Under the pieces are notes generated by a model. The model was not told the DNA's origin. It did no database searches and saw only the letters and a list, made by a program, of their open reading frames with translations. A program made the position numbers and the translations under genes. A DNA stretch of 64,000 nt from Tuctoria greenei (lineage: Eukaryota; Streptophyta; Magnoliopsida; Poales; Poaceae): positions 160,429,697-160,493,696 of the forward strand of contig JAYESD010000004.1 in assembly GCA_036927565.1 (NCBI GenBank). Direction: 5' to 3'. Numbering within the stretch: position 1 is the stretch's first letter; each line of letters begins with the position of its first letter. Below, in pieces: positions 10,064 through 22,439 of this stretch.

Positions 10064-11750
10064 ATGTTGACGCATGATGACTCACCTCTATTCAATCTGG
10101 AGCGTGAGGCAGCTCCCCAAGAAGGTTGTCGCCGTCGGGCTGAGGAAGAGGCTGAGTTGGCTTGTGAGCTAGCTCGTCGTGAGGCTCACACAAAGAAGAA
10201 GCATAACCGATATGAGGCTCAAAAGCTCATGCCATAGAGCAACAAGGTAGTCTAAGAAAGAGGCTTGTGACCTTGAGAGAGAAGAAGAAGATCCAAGCAG
10301 CCGATAAAGGAAAAGGTCTAGTTGATGAAGCTATAGCTAGCAAAGACAAGGGCAAGGCTCCTATGACAGAAAAAAGGCAAGGAACCGGCTAGCAAGACCA
10401 CCAAGGCTCCTCCGAGGAACAAGGCATTGGTTAGAAGGAATCCTGTCATTCATGACACGCCTATTGGATCCGTTCCTCCACAAGGTCCTATGAGACCTTT
10501 GGTGATGGCTCCTCCCGCCCATGATCCCAACCGTCGGGCTGATCTTGCAAGCAACATTTTTCAAGGAAAAGGAGCAGAGAAAGATAAGAAGTCTTGCTAC
10601 CAAAATGTCTACAAGTATGATAAAGCAACTGCGGATAACAGGTTTTTGTGTGATTTCCATTGCAATTACTATCGTTTGGTCTACTTAAGGATGAAGACAC
10701 CCGTGGTCGATGTTCAATGGGTTGATTTGAACTACATGGCCAAGAAGAGTCATCAAGCTTTCAATGGGGTCATCCAAGCTGTAGAGCCTCATGGGCTCAA
10801 GGAGATCATGGGGTTCCAATATAATTGGAACATCGAAGTTATTGCTGACTTCTACACAACTTGTTACTTCTCTACATATGGAGATCAAAGGATCACTTGG
10901 TTGATCGAGGGAGTCCAATACTCTGCATTATATGGTGACTTTGCAAAGGTAATTGGTTTATAAGAGCATTTGATCCATGACATCACCATTCATGATCTCA
11001 AAGCCATGGATCTTGGTGAAAAATGGAGTTTATGTATGTTGATGGATTCTTCAACCCTCCAACCACCTCTTTAGTGTGCTTAACCAGGCCTTGAGGAAAA
11101 CTCTCGCACCTAAGGATGGATATGCCAGTATGATTCAAGGAAAACTAAGGCATTTGATGAAGCTTCTTTGTGAAGATGAGAGGTTCAACTTATTTTACTA
11201 CATCTACAATGATATCTTCAACATCCCTCATACACCTAATCGGTCTTGTGGCTATGCCCCTTTCATTACGTGTATGATCTAGAAGGTGTCCAGTTTGGAG
11301 TTGTAAGCATACAGCTCTCCACCCTCAGATTCCTCCTCCTATCCCTAAGCCTGGTGGAGCTTCTCGCAGGAGTGCCTCCAATGCACCTCCTCCCTCTGCC
11401 GCTCCCACCCCCTTCTCTGGCGACACTTCTAGCGCCATCCTCAAGTTCCTAAAGTCTATATTGACTTTGTGCCGCAAGGTCGAAGTGCGCACTAGGTGGC
11501 ATGAAAAGTATATCAAGCAATTGTGTGTGAAGGCGGATATTCCAATGTATCTAGTGGTTTCCAAAGACAATGAGGTCACACCATTCCTGGATCTCATCGA
11601 GGCGGAGCTCTCACTCTTTGGTGGTGGTGGTGGCTCTTCTAGTGCCGCTCCCATCATTGAGGAGTTCGGTGATGAGGACGACTACAACAATGAATAGGAG
11701 GATGATAAAGTGATAAATATGAAGATAATGAGAGCGACGACGAGTAGTTC
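10064..11750 (+). pseudogene. Third ORF of copia A (plant transposon protein domain), broken
   Basis: Starts MLTHDDSPLFNLEREAAP at 10064 and continues in a charged Arg/Glu/Ala-rich stretch to a TAG near 10237. It resumes in the same frame at 10427-10963, with VRRNPVIHDTPIG, then YNWNIEVIADFYTTCYF and ITWLIEGVQYSALYGDFAKVIG, typical of the 'putative plant transposon protein' family found behind pol in some SIRE-type copia elements. Two frame changes follow (11076-11282 and 11461-11697). The end is Gly/Ser-rich then acidic (EEFGDEDDYNNE). No signal peptide or membrane segment is evident, so an envelope role is not supported. Function unknown. Confidence 0.65.
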
Positions 11751-12219
11751 ATAGGTTTTCTCTTCTACCTTACTCTGTTCCCTTTTTGGTGTCTTGATGC
11801 CAAAGGGTGAAAATTGAGCGGGAGTAGCTAAGATTCGTGGACTATGTTATGTTTTAAAACTTGTCTTTATCTTATGCATTTGTGGTTTCTAAGACTTTTT
11901 GGTTGTAATAACTTTAGTACTCTATGTTGATTACTATCAGACTCTATGTTAAGCTTAATTGAATATCTTGCTCTCATGCTCACAATCTTATTCTTATGTG
12001 TGACGATGCTATAATTCATTTGAGATGCATCTCTTATTCACACTCTCCACGTCTCAACACTTTGCATCACACGTAGGCACCCCACCATAAGAAACTCCTG
12101 TAGTTTTCATTCATGTGCATTAGTCTTATCGCCCAATTAATCATGCACAAATTTAGGAGTTCTGTATACACTTTTGCGTTATGAAAACAACTTTATTCAC
12201 ATCTTTATGGAAACCTTAA
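11751..12219 (+). other. 3' non-coding part of copia A before copia B insertion
   Basis: The purine tract atgccaaagggtgaaaattgagcgggag (11797 onward, interrupted) resembles the repeated polypurine-like tracts of SIRE-type 3' regions. The rest is AT-rich with no reading frame. Sequence resumes at 22078 after copia B. Confidence 0.55.
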
Positions 12220-12836
12220 TGTTTTGTTTAGGATCGAAGAGAACGTGAAAAGCTACCAGAGGGGGGTGAATGGTAGATTAAAAAAATCTTAGGCAGCAGA
12301 AATAATTAAATCCCAACCCCTTCGGCAGAAAAATGATCTGTTAAACAAATCGTGTGTGAAACTAATCTAAACTTGTTTCACAGTGACAAAAGTGATATAT
12401 ATCATAGATAATCAAGTCACGAAGACGGCACAAAAAGAATCACTCAAACCCGTCAAGAGAAACTCAAGTTACGATCGAAAGATCGAACAAAGGTCAATCT
12501 GTTCTACTGAGTAAAAAAACAGATTTGTAATACTACAAAGAAACTCATGTAGATCAAAAACCACAAATCCAATGACCTTTAAATTTTTAAATATGATATA
12601 TAATCAAGTTGTGAAGACAACCCAAAAAGAATCACGTCAATTGGATTTGTGAAACTCGAGTTATGATAAAACCACCAAAGTAAGGTAGTGCTGTGCAGAA
12701 AACTCGACGAGAAAAACTTGTCTGGAACAAGTCGGACGAACAAGGCACAAAAGTTCCTTTCAAATATGAATTTTATTCCATAGAACACAAGATGAACAGC
12801 CCCAAAGTCATCTCCCACGATCTTTGTCATCCCTTG

Positions 12837-12846
12837 CTTATATAAC
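12837..12846 (-). promoter_or_regulatory. TATA box in 3' LTR of copia B
   Basis: Minus-strand TTATATAAGC, identical in the 5' LTR at 21049-21058; degenerate in copia C (gtttatgtaa, 59075-59084). Confidence 0.65.
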
Positions 12847-13631
12847 CAGCTCTTAGGCAAACCCAATCTCAACTAGGACTATAATCCTACTCAAATCACG
12901 AATCGTAACTTTCCATACCTGCTAAAGACTCTTCTATACGCATATAGAAGCAATCTTAAGACTTCAAAACACCTTAGGAACGTATTGCACATTCTTAAAA
13001 CAACTCAAATTCGTGACCCACATGAAATCCTATCATAACCAACTCAAAATTTTCCATTTTTGAGTCAAACACGACTCAACTGCAGCCTGAGTCCATAACC
13101 TACTCAGTTGGACCTTTCCAACCAATTCTTTACGTCCACATCTCTTCATCACACCTCGGAAACATGTAGATATGTCCATGCACTCCTTGCATATGTGCAA
13201 ACATCTTCCAACGACGTACACGCTACCTTCATAAGCATTGTTCTTGATTCAAACATGTTGCGCAACCTCCCGATCAACTCAACCACAATTCCTCCCGAAC
13301 TTGGTTGTTGAACCTCATCTTCTCCCTAAGACTAGTTCAATGGATCCCGTCACCAGCCATGTCTTGAACTCAAGCAACACCTGCACATAAACAAATAACC
13401 AAATCTTCCGAGCACAAGTCCTCAACTCGATTCAAATTAGTTCCAAACACAACATCTTACATGAGCACTTCACATAAGCATGTTGCAAACCATAGCAAAA
13501 TGATATAAAACATATCAACAAAAACGCACCAAAAAGTTAGCAAATGAATACTAAGCACTCTTTCCAACAATGTAAAGCAAGTTTGAAACATTTCACATAA
13601 AAAGTAAGAACGTTGTGATCAAGCTTCGAAC

Positions 13632-13826
13632 CTTGCCAAAGCTAACCGGACCTTGAACTGGAGCTAACCAAAGCTAGAACAACCTAGCGCCAGAGCTAAA
13701 AAAACATGTTGGAGCTAACCAATATATGTCGAACCTAGCAAAAACATATCGGAGCTTAACAAAGACATGCCAGAGCTATCAAAGATATGCCGGAGCTAAC
13801 AAAGACATGTCGGAGCTAAAGTCGGA
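13632..13826 (-). repeat. U3 tandem repeats of copia B 3' LTR
   Basis: About eight degenerate units around the core ccggagctaac(c)aaagacatg, roughly 20-28 bases each. The 5' LTR has about six and copia C about fifteen, so copy number varies within the family. Confidence 0.75.
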
Positions 13827-13905
13827 TCTTGCTAAAAATATGTTATGGCATCATTCAAAACTTTTATTGTCAAAGCCAATGTATTCTGAACACATAGGTC
13901 TCACA

Positions 13906-14155
13906 ATCTCCCCCTTGATGAATGCATTGGCAACACCACTTAAGATCCGAACATTGGCTTATTCACATTAAAAGTTTTGAAAACAATTTCTCCCCCTTTG
14001 TAAAACAGAAATAAATGAGAAGAAAAACAAATTCTCCTCCTGAGAAGAATCGTGCTAAAACAATTATGAATATGTGATGTGTAATCAATTTCTCCCCCTT
14101 GCATACTTATCTTTTTTTTTAAAAAAAATTCACATATTGTCTCTCCCCCTTTGAC
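13906..14155 (-). promoter_or_regulatory. Polypurine tract and further tract-like copies of copia B
   Basis: Next to the LTR the minus strand reads TCAAGGGGGAGAT (13906-13918), the expected plus-strand primer. Similar minus-strand tracts CAAAGGGGGAGAAAT (about 13988), a degenerate AGGAGGAGAAT (about 14033), CAAGGGGGAGAAATTG (about 14087) and CAAAGGGGGAGAGA (about 14140) follow within 250 bases. Copia C has the same cluster. Only the LTR-proximal tract is certain to be functional. Confidence 0.65.
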
Positions 14156-14930
14156 AATGTATTCAACAAGGTACAAAAGAGAAATTTCAAAATTTTATGA
14201 GCATATTATAATATATACATATAAACAAAGCTCATCCAAGTCACACTATCAAGTAACTTACACTATCACATCAATGAGATACATAAAGTAGTGTAGGCCA
14301 TGCTAGAGATCAAATAAAATTTTCAATCTAAACAAGTCATGGTCTGACAAACTTAACTATTTCAAAACCTGAAAGCATGATACTTGTTGCTGCATTTTAT
14401 TATTTAAAGCACAAACTTTTAACATATGACATTTGCAAGAGATTATATATGCATCTGCCTTATTCTAACCAACCAAGCCAAGCCTATGTCATTTGACAAT
14501 CAAAAGCTTAAGGACATGATTTTAGTCATACACAACTTCTTCCAAGTTCATATCTAAGTGCAATGATAAGTCATCTCAAAAGAAGAAGTGTGATGCATGC
14601 ATATTCTCTTAATCTTTTCTCAATTTATATTTGTTCACAAAAACTCAACATGTGAGTTGATTACTTGATTAATTCTTTATTGATTAAAAGCACTTGTGAG
14701 CATGCAACAAGTTCAAAATAGCAAGAAAGTTTGACCATGACCAGATTTATTGTAAGTAATTATTCCAATTACTAGACATGGCAAAAACTACAAAATGTAT
14801 AAAATAAGTAATGTAGTAAGAACTTTCAGCATGTAAAAGGAATCACAAAGACATTTACGTATGAAATATTATGCTCATATTATTTTAATTTCAGATTCAC
14901 ACATAGACTTCTCAAGTTTGAAAACTCCCC
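14156..14930 (-). other. 3' non-coding region of copia B
   Basis: AT-rich, no reading frame of note and no recognised domain. It is conserved almost base for base in copia C (60486-61263), so it belongs to the element. Confidence 0.7.
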
Positions 14931-16414
14931 CTCAATTCAAGCCATGAGGATGCATAACCCCTACTTCACTATTTATGTAACAAAAACGAGTGAAATTCAA
15001 AGGTTTTGTAAAAATGTCAGCCAATTGTTGTTCGGTATCTACATAGCGAAGCACAATTTTTCTTTTTCAACATTATCATGGAGAAAGTGATACCTAATGT
15101 CAATGTGCTAAGTTCTAGAATGTTGCACAGGGTTTTTAGCAATGCAAATGGCACTAGTGTTATCACAAAACAGTGGAACACTATCTAGATCAACCCCATA
15201 GTCCTTAAGTATTTGAACAATCCAAAGAATTTGTGAGCAAACACTAGCAGCAGCTACATATTCAGATTCGGCTGTGAATTGTGCAACTGAGTTTTGTTTT
15301 CTAGAGGACCATGCAACTAGTGAATTACCAAGAAATGACAAGCACCAAAAGTACTTTTCCTATCAATCCTACAACCTCCAAAATCAGCATCGGAAAAAGA
15401 TTTCAAAGTAACAGTTGAGGAAAAAGGAAGAAATATGCCAAATTCTTTAGTACCATGTCAGTACCTGAGAGTCCTTTTGAGGGCTTGACGATGTGAAGCA
15501 CATGGGGAGGCTTGAAACCATGCACAAAGACCTACGCTGAATTGTATGTCCGGTCTTGATGCCGTGAGGTAAAAAAGTGATCCGATCATGCCTCTATATT
15601 CTTTTTGATCCACGAGTTCACCATCTTCATCAAGTTCAAGTGTTGTTGCTGTTCCCATTGGTGTCCGAATAGGCTTGCTTTTGTCCATGTTTAAGCGCCT
15701 TAGGAGGTCTTTTGTATACTTCGTTTGATGCACAAAGGTACCCTCCTTGGTTTGCTTAATTTGCAGCCCCAAAAAGTACGTGAGTTCTCCCATCATACTC
15801 ATTTCAAATTCTGAACTCATCATAGCTGAAAACTTGGACACGAGATCATGAGAAGCAGAACCAAAGATAATATCATCCACATACACTTGAACGAATAAAG
15901 AGTTATTGCCATGCTTAAGAACAAATAGAGTTTTATCAACCTTGCCCATGGTAAACCCCTCTCCAAGTAAGAATATATTTAACCTATCATACCATGCTCT
16001 AGGGGCTTGTTTGAGACCGTACAAGGCTTTGGACAGTTTGTAAACATGATTAGGAAAATCTGAATTTTCAAAACCCAGTGGTTGTTTGACCTAAACCTCC
16101 TCATCTATGTAGCCATTAAGAAAAGCACTTTTAACATCCATTTGATATAACTTGAAACCTTTAGATGCAGCAAAAGCTAACAAAATTCTTATGGCTTCTA
16201 ATCGAGCAACAGGAGCAAAAGTTCCATCAAAATCTAGACCTTCAACTTGAATGAAACCTTGAGCAACCAACCTGGCCTTATTCCTAACTACAACCCCATC
16301 CTCACTTTGTTTATTTTTAAACACCCATTTAGTTCCAATTAAAGTGTGACCTTGAGGTGTAGGTACAAGTTTCCAAATATTATTTCTTTCAAAATTTTCT
16401 AACTCTTCTTGCAT
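14931..16414 (-). pseudogene. Reverse transcriptase and RNase H of copia B
   Basis: From the right: MQEELENFERNNIWKLV (16414), GTKWVFKNKQSEDG, DFDGTFAPVARLEAIR, YQMDVKSAFLNGYIDEEV, then a TAG at about 16094 where copia C has Tyr. The frame resumes with KALYGLKQAPRAWYDRL and the active site VQVYVDDIIFG (about 15885), which is intact. MMGELTYFLGLQIKQ and SRPDIQFSVGLCAWFQ follow. RNase H is recognisable through ADFGGCRIDRKST, SRKQNSVAQFTAESEY and CDNTSAICIAKNPVQHSRT, with frame changes near 15100-15460. The pol end is the TGA at 14931-14933. Confidence 0.88.
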
Positions 16415-17800
16415 GGCAATAATCCAAGATTCATTAGCGAGTGCGTGTGATATATCTTTGGGTTCAAAAGAAGCAACAAAAGCAGATTGAGCATGAGAGT
16501 TTGGATCGCGAAACTTGGACTGTGTGACTCATTCATGCAAGATTCCAATAATTTGTTGTGGGGGATGAATTTTGAGAACCTGCAGGGGAGTGGACACTTC
16601 ACAAGCTTCTTCTTCTTCATGTCCATCACAAATCGATGATCTTGTGACTTGAGGAGGATCTGGACCAACAATGGTGGTCGTCGGTGCTCGCTGTGAATCA
16701 AAGTCAGGAGCTGGAACAATATCATTAGCTGCTAAATTTTCGGGCAGCAGCTCCACCTCTTCCTTATCTTCAACAAAAATGCTCCCCCCCTGCGGATATG
16801 GATCTAGACCTGCAATGTTTGAACTAGTACCTTGGCTAGCTTCATCAAAAGACACCTCACAAGTCTCCACAATTTTGTTAGTGTCAACTAAAAGCAAACG
16901 GTAGCCTCTAGTATGAGATGGATAACCAAGAAACATGCCATTAATGGATCTAAGTTCAAATTTATCAAGATTACCATGTTTCTTAACAAAGTATTTGCAA
17001 CTAAAGACCCGAAAGTGTGTAACACTAGGCCTATGTCCAAATCAGATCTCATATGGTGTTTTACCTATCTTAGCGCGCAAGAAAACACAATTTGAGACAT
17101 AACAGGGAGTTGCAATCGCATCAGCTCAAAATTTCCTAGGAGTTTGATATTCATCAAGCATAGTCCTAACCATCTCAACTAAGGTTCTGTTCTTTCTTTC
17201 TACAACACCGTTTTGTTGAGGTACATATGGTGAAGAAAATTGATGATCTATTCCATTTTCAGCACAAAAGTGATCAAAACATTGACTTTTAAATTCTGTT
17301 CCGTTATCACTTCTAATTGCTTTTAAAGATCCTGGGTGATCAATTGATAATCTAAGAAATAAAGTTCTAAAGTGACTAAAAGCTTCATTATTAGATGCCA
17401 TAAAGTAAACCCAAGAGTATCTAGAATAATCATCAACAATAACATACCATTTACCTCCGAAGGATTGAATGCGTGAAAGTCCTACGGTGTCAAGGTGCAA
17501 AAGTTGACCCGGTTCAGTTGTCATGATCATCGTGAGAGGAGTATGTGAACCTACAACCATCTTAGCATGTCTACAAGAAGAGCACACAATTTCTTTGTCC
17601 CCTTTAAGCTTAGACAGCCCACGTATGCGATCAAGAGCACTAACACGCATTAGATGATCAAAGCCTACGTGACCAAGTCTACGATGCCAAAAATATAAGT
17701 CCTTTGAATCATTAGCAACTAGACACCTATGCTTAGAGGAAGACATATCAAAATCAGATTTAAAAACTCTTCCAAACCGAGACATTAAAAATAAGCTCAC
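16415..17800 (-). pseudogene. Integrase of copia B
   Basis: LYFWHRRLGHVGFDHLMRV (17700) and CSSCRHAKM are the zinc-binding part. The catalytic residues are present: LLHLDTVGLS (about 17500), IRSDNGTEFKS (about 17300) and NGVVERKNRT (about 17200). Compared with copia C the segment KWYVIVDDYSRYSW lacks two residues (in-frame loss of 6 bases). A stop lies near 17125 (ADAIA region) and another near 17045. The C-terminal part (MFLGYPSHTRGYRLLLVDTNK, 16936) leads to an acidic linker towards RT. Confidence 0.88.
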
Positions 17801-18110
17801 TATTTGAATTTACAACTTTGCTGCAATTTTTAGTGAAAATAATTTCTAGATTCTCATCCAGAAGTTGTGAAACAGAAAGCAGGTTGTATTTCAAATTTTT
17901 AACAAGTGCCACGTCCTTCAAAGGGTAGTGATTATTTACTCTAACCGAACCCTAAGCAATTATTGAAGTTGAAGAATTATCGGCAAAAGTAACATTCTCT
18001 ACACGTGGCACAATAGAGTAGGAGGATAACCATTCTTTGTTACCGGTCATGTGGTGTGAGCAACCTGAATCCACAATCCAAATATTCTCCTTCCTCAAGT
18101 GTGTAACCTA
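17801..18110 (-). pseudogene. Protease region of copia B
   Basis: Minus-strand IWIVDSGCSHHMTGNKEWL at about 18085-18030 holds the DSG active site. NNHYPLKDVALVKNLKYNLLSVSQLL follows. A TAG near 17955 interrupts the frame, in a position where a coding codon is expected. Too degraded to be expressed. Confidence 0.8.
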
Positions 18111-20395
18111 CATATAAGCACAACACGTCGATGACTCAATATTGGGGTTAGTCAAAAGGCATTTAGGAATCCAGTACTGAGTCACACGACGTCCAACAAG
18201 AATAACACACGAAAGCTGAGATAAAACAGCAGGTTTATGAGCCAAAGCTTGAGGATTTTTGTACCCAACTGCTGTCCTACGAGATGTTACTTGTGTAGCA
18301 CGAAAAACAGTAGGTATGGGAGCAAACTTTGCATGTTTTCGACTCATTATAGCAGGTTGCATGTTCCTATCATTCGGTTTAACATGTGCAACAAATTTTG
18401 CATGAAAGTTATGAGATCTATCAATCATTCTTTCTTTTTTCTGTTGTTTAGCTAGTCTATAACAAAAATCTATGACATGACCATCTCTACCACATTAGGT
18501 ACAATGAAATTTAACTTTGTGTTCATGTCTAGATGAGCAAGCAACATTTTTATTTGAAACCGAATGAGACAACACTCCTGTAGATTAGAAAACCACTTTT
18601 TTTTGTTTAAGAAATGTTTGAATCAAACCAATTCCTAGGGACTTTACAATTTTAGGTGGATGTGCCTTAGCATGAGCATGAGAATCAAAACCTAAACTAG
18701 TTTTATCATTGCTAGACTTTGAAGAATTCAGCAGCAAGCTTAGGTTCTTATTCCCATTACAAAACCGCTCTAGTGTGCTATTCATGTCATCAAGTTTCTT
18801 AGACAAGTCTATGCAGTTTTTACATGAAGTTTTTCCTTTTAGTTTGCAATTGGAACAATATTTAACTTCATGTGAACGTAAAGCATTGTTCAATATAGAA
18901 AGTTCATTCATAGCATCTTGAAGTTTCTTATCAATATCATTACAACTAGTACAATGCAAATCAATTGTAGAACAAGAAGCATCTTTTAAGTTTCCAATAT
19001 TAGGTGCAGCAAGCTTTTTGTTCTTTTCAATTTCAAGTTCAAGTTTATCAAGTGTGGAGGTATGTGCACTTCTTAGGGAGGACAATTGTTCATATATTAA
19101 GTCACATGAGGAACAAGAGTCATCACTAGGAATCAAGCATTTCAAATGATTAATTTTAGATTCTAGTGACTCAATTTTAACAGCATTGTCCCTAAACTTT
19201 TTGTCCTTTTTTCTTAACAATAACAGTGGCACGAGAAATAGCATTATACATTTCTTCGCAAGTAGGACATGCCTTTTCATTGTCGCTGTTGTGTTCTGCC
19301 TCCTCCATACATGATCTTGACTTGCCCACCATGAAGCACAAGTTTGCAAAATCATCTTCATCTTCGTCACTTCCAATGTCCATGTCGCTTGAGCCAAGTT
19401 CCTGGAGTGCGGAGATAAAACTGTTCACCAGTTGGCGACCTGCATAACCCTTCTTCTTCTTCTTATATTTTGTCGAGGAGTGCTTTGTCCTTGATTTTTT
19501 TTCTTCCCAGGAGGTAGGACCTGAAAGGTTAGGACAATTCGTATGAAAGTGTCCTGTATTACTACATTCGAAGCATCGTTGAGGTCTGGAGCTTCCTCTA
19601 CTTCTAGTTCTCACATTTTGCAATGCTTTTGAGAACCTAGTAGATAGAAGTGCTAGATCCTCCTCTAGAAACTCCTAAATCTGTTCAAGGGTTAGAGAGG
19701 ACAACAAAGCGAGTGTACCACAAGATGAAAATTGACCGGAGCTAGGCATATCATGTTGAGAAACAAAAGCAATAGATTTGTTGGTGTTCTTACGTGATAT
19801 TATGTCAATATCATGAGTTTTCAATTTAGAATATAGCACATCTAATGTCAGTGTACTCATGACAGTAGATTCATGAATAGATGTGACTTTAATCTCCCAA
19901 ATTGACATGTCTAATGCACATAACAATTGCCTAGCATTTTCAGCATCTAAAAAATTAACATTGACACGACGCAAGTTGCTAAGAATTTTATTAAAGTGAG
20001 CAAAAAGGTCATCAATAGACTCACCGGGTTGCATCTCGAAGCGCATGTATTCTTTCTTGAACATGTCTTGACTTACCTCCTTGATCGTGTTGGATCCTTT
20101 GTGGTAGTCACAAAGTGCTTTCCACACATTGTATGCAGATCGGAGGTGTGCAACACGGTCGAAGTCACTTAGAGTTAATCCTTGTATGATAAAGTTTCGA
20201 GCCTTGTTGTTGTTGTCGACACCTCTCAGATTTGTAGCTGTAACTTGATAATTTGATGGCACTTCATAAGGCTTATATACCTTCTCCCATATTTCCAAGC
20301 CTTAAGCCTGAAGGAAGACTTCCATACATCCCTTCCAAACCTGAAAATAAATACCACTAAAGACACAAGTCTTTGCGGAGTATTTCTCTATGATG
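18111..20395 (-). pseudogene. gag: gag of copia B with two zinc knuckles and coiled coil
   Basis: The capsid part belongs to the copia UBN2-type gag: MEIWEKVYKPYEVPSNYQV (20298), ARNFIIQGLTLSDFDRV, YMRFEMQPGESIDDLFAHFN. Similarity extends upstream to about 20395 (FQVWKG), past a TAA at about 20305, so the original start was further 5' and is not clear. Next come a first zinc knuckle CFECSNTGHFHTNC (about 19570, intact), acidic stretches, a coiled coil with paired Cys (CSSCDLIYEQLSSL, CSNCKLKGKTSCKNC; 19190-18590) and a second knuckle near 18500-18465 (CT*CGRDGHVIDFC) carrying a TAA/TAG-type stop. A frameshift separates capsid and coiled coil. Confidence 0.82.
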
Positions 20396-20434
20396 ATTAG
20401 TCAAAAATACGTGCAAATCACAAATACTAGATCA

Positions 20435-20451
20435 CCGTGGCTCTGATACCA
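20435..20451 (-). promoter_or_regulatory. Primer-binding site of copia B (initiator Met tRNA type)
   Basis: Minus-strand TGGTATCAGAGCCACGG begins three bases inside the 5' LTR. TGGTATCAGAGC is the classic complement of the initiator methionine tRNA 3' end used by plant copia elements. Confidence 0.93.
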
Positions 20452-20453
20452 AT

Positions 20454-22077
20454 TGTAGGATCGAAGATCACGTGAAAAGCTACCGGTGGAGGGTGAATGG
20501 TAGATTAAAAAAATCTTAGGCAGCGGAAACAATTAAATCCCAACCCCTTCGGCAGAAAAACGATATGTTGAAGAAATCATGTGTGAGACTAATATAAATG
20601 TGTTTCACCGTGGAAAAAGTGATAGATATCTGATAGAATCAAGTCACGAATACGACAAAACAAGCCGTTGAGAGAAACTCAAGTTACGATCGAAAGATCG
20701 AACAAAGGTCAATCTGTTCTATCGAATAAAAAAACAGATTTGTAATACTATAAAGAAACTCGTGTAGATCAAAACCCAAAAATCCAATGACCGTGACATT
20801 TTTACAGATGATAGATAATAAAGTTGTGAAGACAACCCAAAAAGAATCACGTCAATTGGATCTAAAAACTCGAGTTATGATAAAACCACCGAAGAAAGGT
20901 AGTGCTGTGCAGAAAACTCGTCGAGAAAATCTTGTCTGGAACAAGTCGGACGAACAAGGCACAAAAGTTCCTTTCAACTACGAATTTATTCAATAGAACA
21001 ATATAGGAACAGCCCCAAAGTCGTCTCCTACGAGCTCTGGCCTCCCTTGCTTATATAACCAGCCCTTAGGCCAACTCAATCTCAACTAGGACTCTAATCC
21101 TACTCAAATCACGAATCGTAACTTTCCATAACTGCTCAAGACTGTTCTATACGCAGATAGAAGCAATATTAAGACTTCCAAACACCTTAGGAACGTATAC
21201 CACATTCCTACAACAACTCAAATTCGTGGCCCACATGAAATCATATCATAACCAACTCAAAACATTCCATTTTTTAGTCAAACACGACTCAGCCGTAGCC
21301 TGAGTCCATAATCTAGTTGGTTGGACTTTTCCGACCAATTCTTTACGTCCACATCTCTTCATCACACCTCGGAACTACGCAGCCACGTCCATGCACTCCT
21401 TGCATACGTGCAAACGTCTTCCAACGACGTCCACGATACCTTCATATGCATTGTTCTTGATTCAAACATGCTGCGCAACCTCCCGATCAACTCAACCACA
21501 ATCCCTCCCGAACTTGGTTGTTGAACCTCATCTTCTCCCTAAGAATAGTTCAATGGATCCAGTCACCAGTCATGTCTTGAACTCAAGCAACACCTACACA
21601 TAAACAGACAACCAAATCTTCCGAGCACAAGTCCTCGACTTGACTCAAATTAGTTCCAAACACAACATCTTACGTGAGCACTTCACATAAGCATGTTGCA
21701 AACCATAGAAAAATGATATCAACTATATCAACCAAAATGCACCAAAAACCTAGCAAATTGATACTAAGCAATCTTTCCAACAATGTAAAGCAAGTTCGAA
21801 ATATTTCACCGAAAAAGAAGTAACATTGTGATCAAGCTCCGAACCTTGCCAAATCTAACAAGACCTTGAACCGGAGCTAACCAAAGCTAGTACAACCTAG
21901 CACCGGAGCTATAAAACATGTCGGAGCTAACCAACATAAGTCAGACCTAGCAAAAACATACCGGAGCTGAACAAAGACATGCCGGAGCTAAAGTCGGATC
22001 TTGCTTAAAATATGTTATGGCATCATTCAATACTTTTATTGTCAAAGCCAATGTATTCAGCGCACATAGGTCTCACA
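20454..22077 (-). repeat. 5' LTR of copia B (1624 bp)
   Basis: Element orientation TGTGAGACC...CGATCCTACA. Pairs with 12225-13905. TATA box on the minus strand at 21049-21058. U3 tandem repeats at 21850-22005, about six units. Confidence 0.93.
21049..21058 (-). promoter_or_regulatory. TATA box of copia B 5' LTR
   Basis: Minus-strand TTATATAAGC; the transcription start would lie a few tens of bases to the left, giving R/U5 of roughly 550 bases. Confidence 0.65.
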
Positions 22078-22092
22078 TGTTGTCATCAATCA

Positions 22093-22108
22093 CCAAAAAG
22101 AGGGAGAT
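22093..22108 (+). promoter_or_regulatory. Polypurine tract of copia A
   Basis: ccaaaaagagggagat directly before the LTR start TGAAAGTGC. The preceding tgttgtcatcaatc is the usual SIRE-type context. Confidence 0.85.
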
Positions 22109-22439
22109 TGAAAGTGCATTTAGGCTAAATCCTCATGGGTTTGATGATTGATGACGAGAATTATGGGACTAATGAGCATTGTGACTGTAACTACGGGTGA
22201 TTACAAGTGGAACGAAATCGGAGACTCTCAAAAAGGAAAATGAGTAAACAACCATTGAATAACTTGAAGAGTAAATATTAGGCTTTAAAATTTCTTGTGT
22301 GGAGTTGAGCCTTGTAGTCCAGAGTTTTCAAAAAGTCAGGTGTTTGAGAATCACCTAAGAGTTCATAGTTCAATTAGGTTTAGTTGGAGAGAAGAGTTGA
22401 AGCAGCCTTAAGGATAAGGCTAAACTTGTCCACGCTAGA

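Larger units (their letters stand above)
12225..13905 (-). repeat. 3' LTR of copia B (1681 bp)
   Basis: Aligns along its length with the 5' LTR at 20454-22077 and with 58471-60309. In element orientation it begins TGTGAGACC. The other end reads TGTTTAGGATC on the plus strand, versus TGTAGGATC in the other copies. A minus-strand TATA box (TTATATAAGC) is at 12837-12846, and a degenerate ~20-bp tandem repeat lies in U3 (13632-13826). Small reading frames inside are not genes. Confidence 0.92.
12225..22077 (-). mobile_element. Complete Ty1/copia element B (9.85 kb, minus strand)
   Basis: Direct LTRs at 12225-13905 and 20454-22077 bound an internal region with primer-binding site, gag, protease, integrase, RT, RNase H and polypurine tract in copia order on the minus strand. 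TSDs are tgttt (12220-12224) and tgttg (22078-22082), one mismatch. Host sequence on both sides is copia A. Copia C at 58471 is a second member of the same family. LTRs differ by many substitutions and by repeat number in U3, so the insertion is not recent. Confidence 0.92.

Noticed and set aside
20435..20451. tRNA gene fragment
   Set aside because: TGGTATCAGAGCC is a primer-binding site at the LTR edge; no cloverleaf can be formed around it.
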